Below are positions 1 through 8,345 of a stretch of 64,000 nucleotides of DNA, piece after piece (within the stretch, counting starts at the first letter, position 1; every line of letters starts with the position of its first letter). Under the pieces are notes generated by a model. The model was not told where the DNA came from and did no database searches. It was given only the letters and a program-made list of their open reading frames with translations. This stretch comes from an uncultured Prevotella sp. (GTDB lineage: Bacteria > Bacteroidota > Bacteroidia > Bacteroidales > Bacteroidaceae), in assembly GCA_900553595.1 (NCBI GenBank), contig USEC01000005.1, positions 1 to 64,000 on the forward strand, in the 5' to 3' direction. Made by a program: the position numbers and the translations under genes.

Positions 1-132
1 TAAATTAAAAATAATGGTCAAAATATTTGGATTTTAACATAGAAAGCGATTTGGGTTTAACTTTCTTATTTATCAATAAGCCGCAGCGGTAAAGTAGCTG
101 TTATTTTATATTTTTCAGCAAAAACACGGCGC

Positions 133-1158
133 ATGAAACACAACCACACACTTACACGCATTACACTCATTATGCTTTTATTCCGATCAATTCCTGCCAC
201 AGCACAATTCAAGCTCATCGACGAACAGGACGGCAAACCAGTTGCCGGTGCCTACATATTCAGCAACACGGGCAGCCTGTTGTGCGTCAGCAGCGGCGAC
301 GGCAGCGTGAAGAAGCTTGACGGCACTGTCACAATAAGCGACCTTGCACACGAAACAAAGACGGTGGACGCATCAAAGACCAGCGGCACAGTCAGCCTGA
401 GCCCCAAGGCCTACACCCTGCCGAATGTGATGGTGAACCGAGCGGAGTATGTGAAACTGAGCGGGGCGTTCCGCGACATCTGCCGCAACAACGGCAAGAC
501 AATACTTTACCGCGAGGGACTGTCCGACTTCTACATCAACATGAAAACGGGAAAGATAAAACGGCGTGTGCGTGCATGCAGACAATACGAAATTCCGGGA
601 CTACGCAAACTCGTAAACTTCAACATTGCCATTCTCGGAGAAGCACGTTCCACCGACCTGTCACGCATACGGTACATAAAGCGCGACTCCGTGAGCGGCA
701 TCAGCGGCGACTCCACATTCTACAAGTCGCACTACGGAGGTAAAACAACCGACAGCGCAATAATATACATCGACACCCACCGCAGTGGTGTCTATCGCCA
801 CATCATCGACAACACGAAATACAGACGCAGCAACAACATGATGCACAAGACGAAGGTAAACCTGTGCGACTGGACCTTCACGAGCAAGGAGGAGACATGG
901 AGCACACTCGTCTCTTTCAGAAAGATATACAATTATGATTACAAGCCGCTGCCAACAAAAGAATTCATAGCCGCCGAAGAGATGAGCGACTATGTGGTGA
1001 CGGGCGTATGCACACTCACCGGCGAACAGGCGCAGACCGAAATGAAGGACCGAAACGAGACTGCCGACTTCACACTACCCGACTGTCTGCCAACCATCCC
1101 CTACGACATAGCGAAAGAGACACGGGGACTGGTAAGAAAGAAATTCTGGGAAATGTAG
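133..1158 (+). CDS. Secreted protein with carboxypeptidase regulatory-like domain
   Basis: This 341-residue protein is of unknown function. The first 25 residues form a signal peptide ending in ATAQ, so it is exported. Residues about 26-95 resemble the carboxypeptidase regulatory-like beta-sandwich common in Bacteroidetes envelope proteins (DEQDGKPVAGAYIFSNTG). The remaining 240 residues are polar, rich in Tyr, Arg and Thr, and match nothing I recognise. The ATG at 133 is the first good start and is followed directly by the signal peptide. No clear TAnnTTTG box was found in the upstream 132 bases. The gene converges on the OmpA gene and shares a bidirectional terminator with it. Export is well supported; the role is unknown. 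Confidence 0.75.
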   Translation: MKHNHTLTRITLIMLLFRSIPATAQFKLIDEQDGKPVAGAYIFSNTGSLLCVSSGDGSVKKLDGTVTISDLAHETKTVDASKTSGTVSLSPKAYTLPNVMVNRAEYVKLSGAFRDICRNNGKTILYREGLSDFYINMKTGKIKRRVRACRQYEIPGLRKLVNFNIAILGEARSTDLSRIRYIKRDSVSGISGDSTFYKSHYGGKTTDSAIIYIDTHRSGVYRHIIDNTKYRRSNNMMHKTKVNLCDWTFTSKEETWSTLVSFRKIYNYDYKPLPTKEFIAAEEMSDYVVTGVCTLTGEQAQTEMKDRNETADFTLPDCLPTIPYDIAKETRGLVRKKFWEM

Positions 1159-1193
1159 AAACGACCGAATGGCATACCCGCCGAAACAACGAA

Positions 1194-1229
1194 AATCCCT
1201 GGCACATACATAATGATGTGCCAGGGATT
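1194..1229. terminator. Bidirectional terminator
   Basis: A 14-bp perfect stem (AATCCCTGGCACAT and its complement) with an 8-base loop lies between two convergent genes. T-rich sequence follows on the plus strand. Confidence 0.8.
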
Positions 1230-1274
1230 CTTGTTTTTATCGTAATCAGGCAAAGCCTGTCAAGGCATTGTCCT

Positions 1275-2423
1275 TTACTTTGTCATGTCGTTGAATGTTG
1301 CAACGCGGTTGAACTCAACCTGCTCGAAGAGCTTGTCTGTCGCACCCATACCTGTAGCCTTCAGACGGTCGGCAGAAATCTTGTACTTCTTGACGAGAGC
1401 CTGCTTTACAGCCTCAGCACGGGCGATGGAAATCTTCTCGTTGATTTCCTTTGAACCCTCCGGAGAAGCGTAGCCCTTGATTTCGACCTTGGCGTCCTTG
1501 TGGTTCTTCATGTAGTTGGCAATAAGTTCGATCGGAGCATACTGTGCTGCATCGATAGTGGTCTTTCCCTGACGGAAAAGCACTGTGGGCTGCAGGTTTG
1601 TAGCTGTTGCCGGCTTTACATATACGGGCTGGTTCTTCTTCTTGTTGCACTCGTCGAGAGCGTTCTGAAGGTCGGCGATAGTCTTGTCCTTGGCTGCAAG
1701 CTCTGAATCCTTGCCGTCAAGTTCACCGCGCAGACTGTTCACCTGTGCGTTGAGAGCGTCGATTTCCGACTGGTCGCGCAGGGTTGCCACAGTGAAGTTG
1801 TGCGAACCGTTGCTATTCTTGAACTTGTAAATCAAGCCGGCGTTGAGCTGCACGGCAGAACGGTTGAGGTTGTACTGCACATCCTGATAGCCGTCGCCAT
1901 TGAGAGCGTAGTTGATAGAAGGCTCGATGTAGAACTGCCATGCCTTTTCCTTGCCGAGGTTGAAGGCGAAGTCGATGCCCACCTTTGATGTGAGGTTATC
2001 CTGCTTCCAGTCGCCTGTGGGGCTGCCGAAGCGGTGTCCCCAACCCATACCATAGAGAGCAATCACCTCAAAGTTGCGCGGTGTGCCTTTGTAGCCGCCG
2101 AACCAGTTGCTGAGGTTCACTGTTCCGAGGAGTGAGGTGTTGAGGTTGTTCACAAACGTACCGGTAGTGAAGCCGTTTGTAGTCTTGAAGTAGGCGTTGC
2201 TCTCCACTGCCAGACCGAACACCGGCGTGAAGTTGCGGCCGAGACGGATGCCGAAGTTAGGAGTGAGGTCCTGAGCCCAAGAAGCATGACCTGTAGCCTT
2301 TGTGGCCACGCCGGCGTTGATGCCGAGGTAGAAGTTGTCGAATGTCTTGCTTTCTGTCACTGTCTGCGCCGACACAGACACTGCCATCGCGGCAGCTGCG
2401 AACAATGCTGTAATCTTTTTCAT
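1275..2423 (-). CDS. OmpA family outer membrane protein
   Basis: This 382-residue protein anchors the outer membrane to peptidoglycan. It has a signal peptide (residues 1-19, ending VSAQ) and an N-terminal beta-barrel-like region rich in alternating aromatic and glycine residues (about 25-205). A short coiled coil follows (about 215-262, LNAQVNSLRGELDGKDSEL). The C-terminal OmpA-like peptidoglycan-binding domain (about 278-375) contains the family signature GYASPEGSKEINEKIS and the Arg of the SIARAEAV helix. Layout and length match the abundant OmpA-like porins of Bacteroidales. A strong promoter lies upstream, and the gene is monocistronic between two terminators. I am confident of the family, but not of any specific ligand. 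Confidence 0.93.
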   Translation of the reverse strand: MKKITALFAAAAMAVSVSAQTVTESKTFDNFYLGINAGVATKATGHASWAQDLTPNFGIRLGRNFTPVFGLAVESNAYFKTTNGFTTGTFVNNLNTSLLGTVNLSNWFGGYKGTPRNFEVIALYGMGWGHRFGSPTGDWKQDNLTSKVGIDFAFNLGKEKAWQFYIEPSINYALNGDGYQDVQYNLNRSAVQLNAGLIYKFKNSNGSHNFTVATLRDQSEIDALNAQVNSLRGELDGKDSELAAKDKTIADLQNALDECNKKKNQPVYVKPATATNLQPTVLFRQGKTTIDAAQYAPIELIANYMKNHKDAKVEIKGYASPEGSKEINEKISIARAEAVKQALVKKYKISADRLKATGMGATDKLFEQVEFNRVATFNDMTK

Positions 2424-2477
2424 AATTAATGTCGTTTTAAAATGATGCGAATACTAATCCGCTATATTAACTGCTTG

Positions 2478-2509
2478 CAAAATTAAGGAATTTTTGATTA
2501 ATACCCCAA
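2478..2509 (-). promoter_or_regulatory. Promoter of the OmpA gene
   Basis: On the minus strand TTG, 21 bases, TAATTTTG fits the Bacteroidetes -33/-7 consensus. It lies about 55 bases before the ATG. Confidence 0.65.
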
Positions 2510-2646
2510 AAAATCCACTATTATTTTGAAATAACGAACACAGAAAAGGAACTTTATAGCAATCTTCTTAGCCCTTTTTATCATTTTCAATCCTTTTTGG
2601 CGACTATTGTGTGACAAAAGGGTCGCAGAATAGTGTGAGCATACTA

Positions 2647-2682
2647 CAAAAAAAGGACTGGGAGCATCACTGCTGCCAGTCC
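2647..2682 (-). terminator. Terminator of the oxidoreductase operon
   Basis: On the minus strand the hairpin GGACTGGCAGCA...TGCTCCCAGTCC is followed by a run of eight T. It lies downstream of the last subunit gene. Confidence 0.8.
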
Positions 2683-2748
2683 CCAATAATTAGAGAGTTA
2701 TAAAAAATTAAGTTTCTTTTTTACTGTATTCTTCATGCCGACGGCACA

Positions 2749-3294
2749 TCAGTCCATCTTACGCATGATTTTCATACCCTCTTCCACGGCCTGCATGTTG
2801 AGAGGAATGAGTCCGTGGTGACGCTCAGGAAGCGTCTTGTAGAGAGCCTTGTTCAAGCCCTTGGTGCTCACGATGGGACACACTTTGAGCAGTCCGCCGA
2901 GCACAATCATGTTGAACACCTTCGAATTCTTCATCTCCGCAGCCTTGTCCATGGCATCGATGCGATAGACACTGATGTCCTTGCGTGTGGGCGGATTGAT
3001 GATTCCGAAGCCGTCGTAGATGAGGATGCCACCCGGCTTCACCTTCGACTCAAACTTGTCGAGCGAAGGCTGGTTGAGCACGATGGCCACATCGTATTGA
3101 CTGAGGATGGGCGATGAGATGCGCTCGTCGCTCACTATGACAGTGACATTGGCCGTTCCGCCTCGCTGTTCGGGGCCGTAAGCCGGCATCCATGTCACTT
3201 CCTTGTCTTCCATAAGTCCGGAGTAGGCAAGAATCTTACCCATAGAGAGCACTCCCTGTCCTCCGAAGCCTGCTATAATGATTTCTGCTTTCAT
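2749..3294 (-). CDS. korC: 2-oxoacid:ferredoxin oxidoreductase, gamma subunit
   Basis: This 181-residue gamma subunit belongs to a 2-oxoacid:ferredoxin oxidoreductase, probably the 2-oxoglutarate or branched-chain type. The enzyme makes acyl-CoA, CO2 and reduced ferredoxin in the cytoplasm. The start AEIIIAGFGGQGVLSMGKIL is the hallmark of the gamma family. PAYGPEQRGGTANVTV is the conserved segment that contacts the catalytic subunits. The start codon region overlaps the beta-subunit stop by 4 bases, which indicates translational coupling. It is the last gene of the operon and is followed by a terminator. The exact 2-oxoacid cannot be read from sequence alone, so the symbol is the commonest assignment for this gene order. 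Confidence 0.88.
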   Translation of the reverse strand: MKAEIIIAGFGGQGVLSMGKILAYSGLMEDKEVTWMPAYGPEQRGGTANVTVIVSDERISSPILSQYDVAIVLNQPSLDKFESKVKPGGILIYDGFGIINPPTRKDISVYRIDAMDKAAEMKNSKVFNMIVLGGLLKVCPIVSTKGLNKALYKTLPERHHGLIPLNMQAVEEGMKIMRKMD

Positions 3295-4055
3295 AGGTTT
3301 GTCGTATCTTTTAAGTCGCCCTTAGGGTATTGTTTGAACATATTCTCTTCCATCCACTCGTAGGCTTTCACCGGACTGAGTTTCCAACCACTGTTACATG
3401 TGGCTACGATTTCCACCAATGACGAGCCTTTTCCCTCCATTGAGGCGGTGAATGCCTTCTTTATGGCAGCCTTGGCCTTGCGTATTGATGCTACGCTCTC
3501 CACGCTCTGGCGTGTCACGAAGCATGTGCCTGGCAGTGTCACCGCCATTTCCGAAAGGTTGAGCGGATAGCCGTGCAACTGCGGGTCGCGTCCGTAGGGG
3601 CATGTAGAGGTTTTCTGTCCGATGAGAGTTGTCGGTGCCATCTGTCCGCCGGTCATACCGTAGATAGCGTTGTTTATGAAGATGAGCGTGATGTTCTCGC
3701 CACGGTTGAGTGCGTGTATGCTCTCTGCCGTACCGATGCACGCCATGTCGCCGTCGCCCTGATAGGTGAACACGAGGCGATCAGGCCACAAACGCTTGAT
3801 GGCGGTGGCAAGAGCAGGAGCGCGTCCGTGCGCAGCTTCATGCCAGTCGATATCTATGTAATTGTAGGCGAAGACCGCGCAGCCCACGGGACTTACGCCG
3901 ACTGTCTTTTCCTGCATTCCCATTTCGGCAATGACTTCAGCCACAAGCTTGTGCACCATGCCGTGAGAACAGCCTGCACAATAGTGCATGTGGTTGTCGT
4001 TGAGAAGTTCCGGCTTGCTGTAAACCAGATTCTCGGGTGATATTATGTCGTTCAT
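3291..4055 (-). CDS. korB: 2-oxoacid:ferredoxin oxidoreductase, beta subunit (TPP-binding)
   Basis: This 254-residue beta subunit binds thiamine pyrophosphate and forms the catalytic core with the alpha subunit. The TPP motif begins with GDGD at residues 100-103 and runs to the NNAIYG segment near residue 130. CAGC near residues 26-29 belongs to the conserved Cys-rich N-terminus (HYCAGCSHG). The length is typical for the two-piece alpha/beta form of the family. The gene overlaps its neighbours by 4 bases on both sides, consistent with strict co-translation of the complex. Substrate (2-oxoglutarate or 2-oxoisovalerate) is inferred only from gene order. Confidence 0.9.
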   Translation of the reverse strand: MNDIISPENLVYSKPELLNDNHMHYCAGCSHGMVHKLVAEVIAEMGMQEKTVGVSPVGCAVFAYNYIDIDWHEAAHGRAPALATAIKRLWPDRLVFTYQGDGDMACIGTAESIHALNRGENITLIFINNAIYGMTGGQMAPTTLIGQKTSTCPYGRDPQLHGYPLNLSEMAVTLPGTCFVTRQSVESVASIRKAKAAIKKAFTASMEGKGSSLVEIVATCNSGWKLSPVKAYEWMEENMFKQYPKGDLKDTTNL

Positions 4056-5134
4056 ACCAATTTCTCCTTTAATACTTTAACCATTTCTTCGGGCTCAGGC
4101 ACGATGCCGCCAAGTCGTCCGTAGTGTACAACGGGTGTTACACCGTTTACGGCGAGACGCACATCATCCACCATTTGTCCTGCATTGATTTCGGCTACGA
4201 GTACGCCTTTCACATTCTTTGCAGCAGCGGCGATTTCCTTTTCGGGGAAAGGCCACAGGGTTATCGGGCGCAGAAGTCCCACCTTGATGCCTTCTGCACG
4301 CGCCATTTCGATTGCCTTTTCAGCAATACGCGCTGCACTTCCGAATGCCACAATCATGTATTCGGCATCGTCCATATACTTGGTTTCGTAGCGGACTTCG
4401 TTGTCACGGATAGTCTGGTATTTCTCCTGCAAGTGCAGGTTGCGCTGCTCCATCACCTCAGGCTTGAGTTCAAGCGAAGTGATGACATTGATTTTGCGCA
4501 TTCCCTTGCGACCGTTTGCAGCCCAAGGACACTCTTTGAGAATCTGTTCTTCGGTACGACGCGGCTTCATCGGTGGCAGCACCACCTTCTCCATCATCTG
4601 TCCTATCACACCGTCGCTGAGAATCATAACGGGTGTGCGGTACTTGAATGCAAGGTCAAAAGAGAGATCAACGAAGTCGGCCATTTCCTGCACAGAACTT
4701 GGAGCAAGCACGATGATGTAATAGTCACCGTTGCCACCGCCTCGTGTTGCCTGAAAATAGTCGCTCTGTGAAGGCTGGATTGTTCCCAAACCGGGACCTC
4801 CGCGCTGCACATTGACGATGACTCCCGGTACTTCGGCGCCTGCCATATAGGAGATACCCTCCTGCATCAGCGACACGCCGGGGCTCGACGATGATGTGAG
4901 CACCTTTTTGCCTGAACCGCCACCACCATAAATCATGTTGATGGAGGCCACCTCACTCTCTGCTTGCAGCACCACCATACCAGTGGTTTCCCACGGTTTC
5001 AGTTCGGCAAGCGTTTCAATAATTTCTGTTTGCGGAGTGATGGGATAGCCGAAATAGCCGTCCGCACCGCATCTGATGGCAGCGTGGGCAAGAGCCTCGT
5101 TGCCTTTCATAAGTTTTACTTCCTGTTCTGCCAT
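4052..5134 (-). CDS. korA: 2-oxoacid:ferredoxin oxidoreductase, alpha subunit
   Basis: This 360-residue alpha subunit contains the pyrimidine-binding and transketolase C-terminal domains. The N-terminal segment MKGNEALAHAAIRCGADGYF with FGYPITPQTEI is diagnostic of the KorA/VorB family. QRGGPGLGTIQPSQSDYFQ is the conserved active-site loop. The longest reading frame begins at 5218 inside the ferredoxin gene. I place the start at 5134 (MAEQEVKLMKGNEAL), 5 bases after the ferredoxin stop, where family homology begins. The C-terminus overlaps the beta subunit by 4 bases. The family assignment is secure; choosing KorA over VorB needs biochemical or phylogenetic data. Confidence 0.9.
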   Translation of the reverse strand: MAEQEVKLMKGNEALAHAAIRCGADGYFGYPITPQTEIIETLAELKPWETTGMVVLQAESEVASINMIYGGGGSGKKVLTSSSSPGVSLMQEGISYMAGAEVPGVIVNVQRGGPGLGTIQPSQSDYFQATRGGGNGDYYIIVLAPSSVQEMADFVDLSFDLAFKYRTPVMILSDGVIGQMMEKVVLPPMKPRRTEEQILKECPWAANGRKGMRKINVITSLELKPEVMEQRNLHLQEKYQTIRDNEVRYETKYMDDAEYMIVAFGSAARIAEKAIEMARAEGIKVGLLRPITLWPFPEKEIAAAAKNVKGVLVAEINAGQMVDDVRLAVNGVTPVVHYGRLGGIVPEPEEMVKVLKEKLV

Positions 5135-5139
5135 AGCAA

Positions 5140-5373
5140 TTAATCCTCCATCTTTTTCCTGTAAACCGTGATGCATCCGTCCGGACAAACGATTCCGCAC
5201 GAAGCACAACCAATGCACTCTTCAGGATGCACAGCCTCTGCATAGGAGTAGCCGTGCACATTGACGGCCTTCCGGGCGAGGGCAATGACATCTTTGGGGC
5301 AAGCCACTACGCATAGCGAGCAGCCTTTGCAGCGGTCGGTATTGACCACTATGGCACCTTTGATTTTTCCCAT
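5140..5373 (-). CDS. korD: 4Fe-4S dicluster ferredoxin of the oxidoreductase operon
   Basis: This 77-residue ferredoxin has two C-x2-C-x2-C-x3-C-P motifs. The first is RCKGCSLCVVACP at about residues 14-26 and the second is ECIGCASCGIVCP. It therefore carries two 4Fe-4S clusters and acts as the delta subunit or electron acceptor of the oxidoreductase encoded just downstream. It lies 5 bases before the alpha-subunit start. A gap of about 100 bases separates it from the small TPR gene upstream. I see no clear promoter in that gap, so it may be read through from folD. Confidence 0.92.
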   Translation of the reverse strand: MGKIKGAIVVNTDRCKGCSLCVVACPKDVIALARKAVNVHGYSYAEAVHPEECIGCASCGIVCPDGCITVYRKKMED

Positions 5374-5473
5374 GTTAGTAAGTTTTTTAAGTGAAACCGC
5401 ATCGGCAGGTGAGCTTTCCTACTCATGAAGAGCGTATGGGCTGCGCAAGAGCAAACGCTGTCTCTATTTTCAT

Positions 5474-5653
5474 TTAAGGGTTGTAAAAGTCCTTGCAATA
5501 GAAGCTGAGTATGTCGTCGAGCATTCTTTTGGCTTCAACAGCGGGCGACTCAGGGTCGAGTGCTATTGCTTCCAGATAGTTGTCGAGCGCATGCTTCCAG
5601 TCGCCTTTGCGACGATACTCGTTGCCAAGGTTGTAGAATTCTTCAGCTGTCAC
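5474..5653 (-). CDS. Small TPR protein with GTG start, coupled to folD
   Basis: This 59-residue protein contains one complete tetratricopeptide repeat: EEFYNLGNEYRRKGDWKHAL then NYLEAIALDPESP. It starts with GTG at 5653, and this start overlaps the folD stop in the four bases GTGA. An AAGGA Shine-Dalgarno sits a few bases upstream, inside the folD end, so translation is probably coupled. The gene leads into the ferredoxin/oxidoreductase genes on the same strand. A single TPR suggests a small adaptor or assembly factor for the complex, but that is inference from position. Shortness and the GTG start make it easy to miss. Confidence 0.8.
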   Translation of the reverse strand: MTAEEFYNLGNEYRRKGDWKHALDNYLEAIALDPESPAVEAKRMLDDILSFYCKDFYNP

Positions 5654-6528
5654 TTGTAATATTCCTTTTTATAAGCCGACAATGTGTTCTTCATAAGCGA
5701 GCAGATGGTCATAGGCCCTACTCCTCCCGGAACGGGAGATATGAACGAACATTTCGGTGCAACTTCATCATACTTCACATCGCCGTTGAGACGATAACCG
5801 CTCTTGCGGGTGGCATCGGGCACACGGGTGGTGCCCACATCGATGACAACGGCTCCTTCCTTCACCATATCGGCTGTAACGAAGTCGGGACGGCCTATCG
5901 CCGCCACCACGATGTCGGCTTTGGCGCATTCCTCCTTGATGTTTGCGGAGTGCGAATGGCACACTGTCACCGTGGCGTCGCCGTAGCGTTTCTGCATCAT
6001 CAGCTGCGCCATCGGATTGCCCACGATGTTGCTTCTGCCGAGCACCACGCATTTCCTGCCGGAGGTCTGTATGCCGTAACGCTGCAAGAGCGTCATTATT
6101 CCGAGCGGAGTGGCGGATATGAAGCACGGCAGTCCTATCGCCAGACGACCCACATTGACGGGATGAAAGCCATCGACATCCTTGCGGTAGTCGATTGCCT
6201 CTATCACCTTCTGCTCGTCGATATGCTTCGGAAGCGGCATCTGCACGATGAATCCGTCGATGGATGCATCGCCGTTCAGTCTGCCGACGCAAGCCAAAAG
6301 CTCCTCTTCCGTCACATCGTCCTCATAGCGTATGAGTGTCGATTCAAAGCCACACTGCTCGCATGCTATAACCTTGTTCTTGACGTATGTCTCCGAACCG
6401 CCGTCGTGTCCCACCAGCACGGCAGCCAGATGCGGACGGCGTCCGCCTTCTGCCACGATGGTCTCCACCTCGTTTGCGATTTCCTGCTTTATTGCCGCAG
6501 CTGTAGCCTTACCGTCAATAAGTTGCAT
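5650..6528 (-). CDS. folD: Bifunctional methylenetetrahydrofolate dehydrogenase/cyclohydrolase
   Basis: FolD interconverts 5,10-methylene-, 5,10-methenyl- and 10-formyl-tetrahydrofolate using NADP, supplying one-carbon units for purine synthesis. The 292-residue length is standard. The active-site motif YVKNK lies at residues 48-52, with Lys52 as the expected catalytic lysine. VVLGRSNIVGNPMAQLM is the dinucleotide-binding signature, and SPVPGGVGPMTICSLMKNT is the C-terminal family signature. Its stop overlaps the GTG start of the small TPR gene. The gap of 135 bases to ffh contains no obvious terminator, so ffh and folD may be cotranscribed. Confidence 0.97.
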   Translation of the reverse strand: MQLIDGKATAAAIKQEIANEVETIVAEGGRRPHLAAVLVGHDGGSETYVKNKVIACEQCGFESTLIRYEDDVTEEELLACVGRLNGDASIDGFIVQMPLPKHIDEQKVIEAIDYRKDVDGFHPVNVGRLAIGLPCFISATPLGIMTLLQRYGIQTSGRKCVVLGRSNIVGNPMAQLMMQKRYGDATVTVCHSHSANIKEECAKADIVVAAIGRPDFVTADMVKEGAVVIDVGTTRVPDATRKSGYRLNGDVKYDEVAPKCSFISPVPGGVGPMTICSLMKNTLSAYKKEYYK

Positions 6529-6663
6529 ATTGTCTTTTTTATTTTAGAAATACGGTGGATACGGCGTTTTGCCTGCAAGTGAAAACCATGTGAACCAACG
6601 CTTCACTCAATCATGGCAACGGTTTCCCGCTCCTCCGGTTTCTGTATTTTCCGAATACTTAAT

Positions 6664-8016
6664 TTAGAATTTCGGCATTCCGGGCATTCCTTTCATCTTG
6701 CCCATCATGCCTGCCATTTTCGCCATATTGGTGCCTGTCACCATCTTCATCATCTTGCGTGTCTGGTCGAACTGCTTTATGAGACGGTTCACATCCTGAA
6801 TGTTTGTTCCGCTACCCTTTGCTATACGCATACGGCGGCTTTGGTTAAGAATTTCAGGGTTGGCACGTTCCTTCGGCGTCATGCTCTTTATTATGGCCTC
6901 AATTCCCTTGAATGCATTGTCGTCTATATCAACATCCTTTATGGCTTTGCCCACTCCCGGAATCATTGCGGCAAGGTCCTTGAGGTTACCCATCTTCTTT
7001 ATCTGTTCAATCTGTCCGAGGAAATCGTTGAAATCGAACTTGTTCTTCTGTATCTTCTTTTGCAGACGGCGTGCCTCTTCCTCGTCGAACTGCTCCTGTG
7101 CGCGTTCTACAAGGCTCACAATGTCGCCCATTCCGAGTATTCGGTCGGCCATGCGTGAGGGGTGGAACACATCGATTGCCTCCATCTTCTCGCCTGTTCC
7201 GACGAACTTGATGGGTTTTGTCACTACCGTACGGATGGAGAGTGCGGCACCGCCGCGTGTGTCGCCGTCGAGCTTTGTGAGCACCACTCCGTCGAAATCC
7301 AGGCGGTCGTTGAACTCCTTCGCGGTGTTCACGGCGTCCTGTCCTGTCATAGAGTCCACGACGAAGAGTGTCTCATCGGGATTGATGGCGTTCTTGAGAT
7401 TGTAGATCTCGGTCATCATTTCCTCATCGACAGCAAGTCGTCCGGCAGTATCGACGATTACCACATCGTAGCTTTTGGCCTTGGCTTCACGGATAGCGTT
7501 GTTTGCTATCTCCACCACGTTCTTGTTGTCGGGTTCTGAATAAACGGGTACGCCAACCTGCTCGCCTACGACCTTGAGCTGGTCGATGGCTGCGGGACGA
7601 TAGACGTCGCACGCTACGAGCAGCGGATTCTTGTGCTGTTTATGCTTGAGCATGTTGGCAAGTTTTCCGCTGAAGGTGGTCTTACCAGAACCTTGGAGTC
7701 CGCTCATGAGCACGATTGAGGGACGGCCGTTGAGACGCAGCTCTGCCGCTTCGCCTCCCATGAGTTCCGCCAGTTCGTCGTGTACAATCTTAACCATAAG
7801 CTGACTTGGCTTCACCGCCGTGAGCACATTCATTCCGAGTGCCTTTTTCTTGACAGTGTCGGTGAATGATTTCGCCACCTTATAATTAACATCGGCATCG
7901 AGCAACGCGCGTCTTACATCTTTCAAGGTCTCGGCTACGTTGATTTCCGTAATCTTGCCTTCACCTTTCAGAATCTTGAAACTGCGTTCCAGTCTGTCGC
8001 TTAAATTTTCGAACAT
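6664..8016 (-). CDS. ffh: Signal recognition particle GTPase Ffh
   Basis: Ffh (SRP54) binds signal sequences emerging from the ribosome and, with 4.5S RNA and FtsY, directs membrane-protein insertion. The 450-residue protein has the N-terminal helical bundle and the G1 loop GLQGSGKTTFSGKLA. It continues with DTAGRLAVDEEM (G3), TKLDGDTRGGAALS (G4 and closing loop) and a methionine-rich M domain ending in GMMGKMKGMPGMPKF. All GTPase motifs are intact. A TACTTTTG box lies about 180 bases upstream. No SRP RNA gene was found in the window. Confidence 0.97.
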   Translation of the reverse strand: MFENLSDRLERSFKILKGEGKITEINVAETLKDVRRALLDADVNYKVAKSFTDTVKKKALGMNVLTAVKPSQLMVKIVHDELAELMGGEAAELRLNGRPSIVLMSGLQGSGKTTFSGKLANMLKHKQHKNPLLVACDVYRPAAIDQLKVVGEQVGVPVYSEPDNKNVVEIANNAIREAKAKSYDVVIVDTAGRLAVDEEMMTEIYNLKNAINPDETLFVVDSMTGQDAVNTAKEFNDRLDFDGVVLTKLDGDTRGGAALSIRTVVTKPIKFVGTGEKMEAIDVFHPSRMADRILGMGDIVSLVERAQEQFDEEEARRLQKKIQKNKFDFNDFLGQIEQIKKMGNLKDLAAMIPGVGKAIKDVDIDDNAFKGIEAIIKSMTPKERANPEILNQSRRMRIAKGSGTNIQDVNRLIKQFDQTRKMMKMVTGTNMAKMAGMMGKMKGMPGMPKF

Positions 8017-8345
8017 ATCTAATTCAGAATTTTAATTTGTTATTGTAAAAGTACAGGAGCTGTCTGTTCCGGTCCGCCCGCCGTCTCCGCCCACTCTGCA
8101 TACCATGCATTTTAAGGTGTGCGCCGACACCTGTCGCGGAGCCTTGGCGTCTGTGCCGATTTCCGTATCGCACGAATCGCTCCCTCATACTGCAAAAGTA
8201 AACAATAATTGACGAAACAGAAAGACATCTGTAAGTTATTTAATGTATTTTAAAACTGTTTCCGCACAAAACGCCCATTCACCGGCAAAGTATGCCGTAA
8301 AACAATGCGCATTATGTCAGTCGAAGCCCGACAGAGCTGCCAAAC
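8017..8345 (-). other. Intergenic region between recQ and ffh
   Basis: This 329-base gap has no supported gene. A TACTTTTG box (8193-8200, minus strand) may be the ffh promoter, but no clean TTG box was found at the expected distance. The part nearest recQ is AT-rich and shows no strong hairpin. Confidence 0.4.

Noticed and set aside
1275..1300. Possible truncation of the OmpA C-terminus
   Set aside because: The protein ends within the normal range after NRVATF, and a terminator follows at the expected distance.
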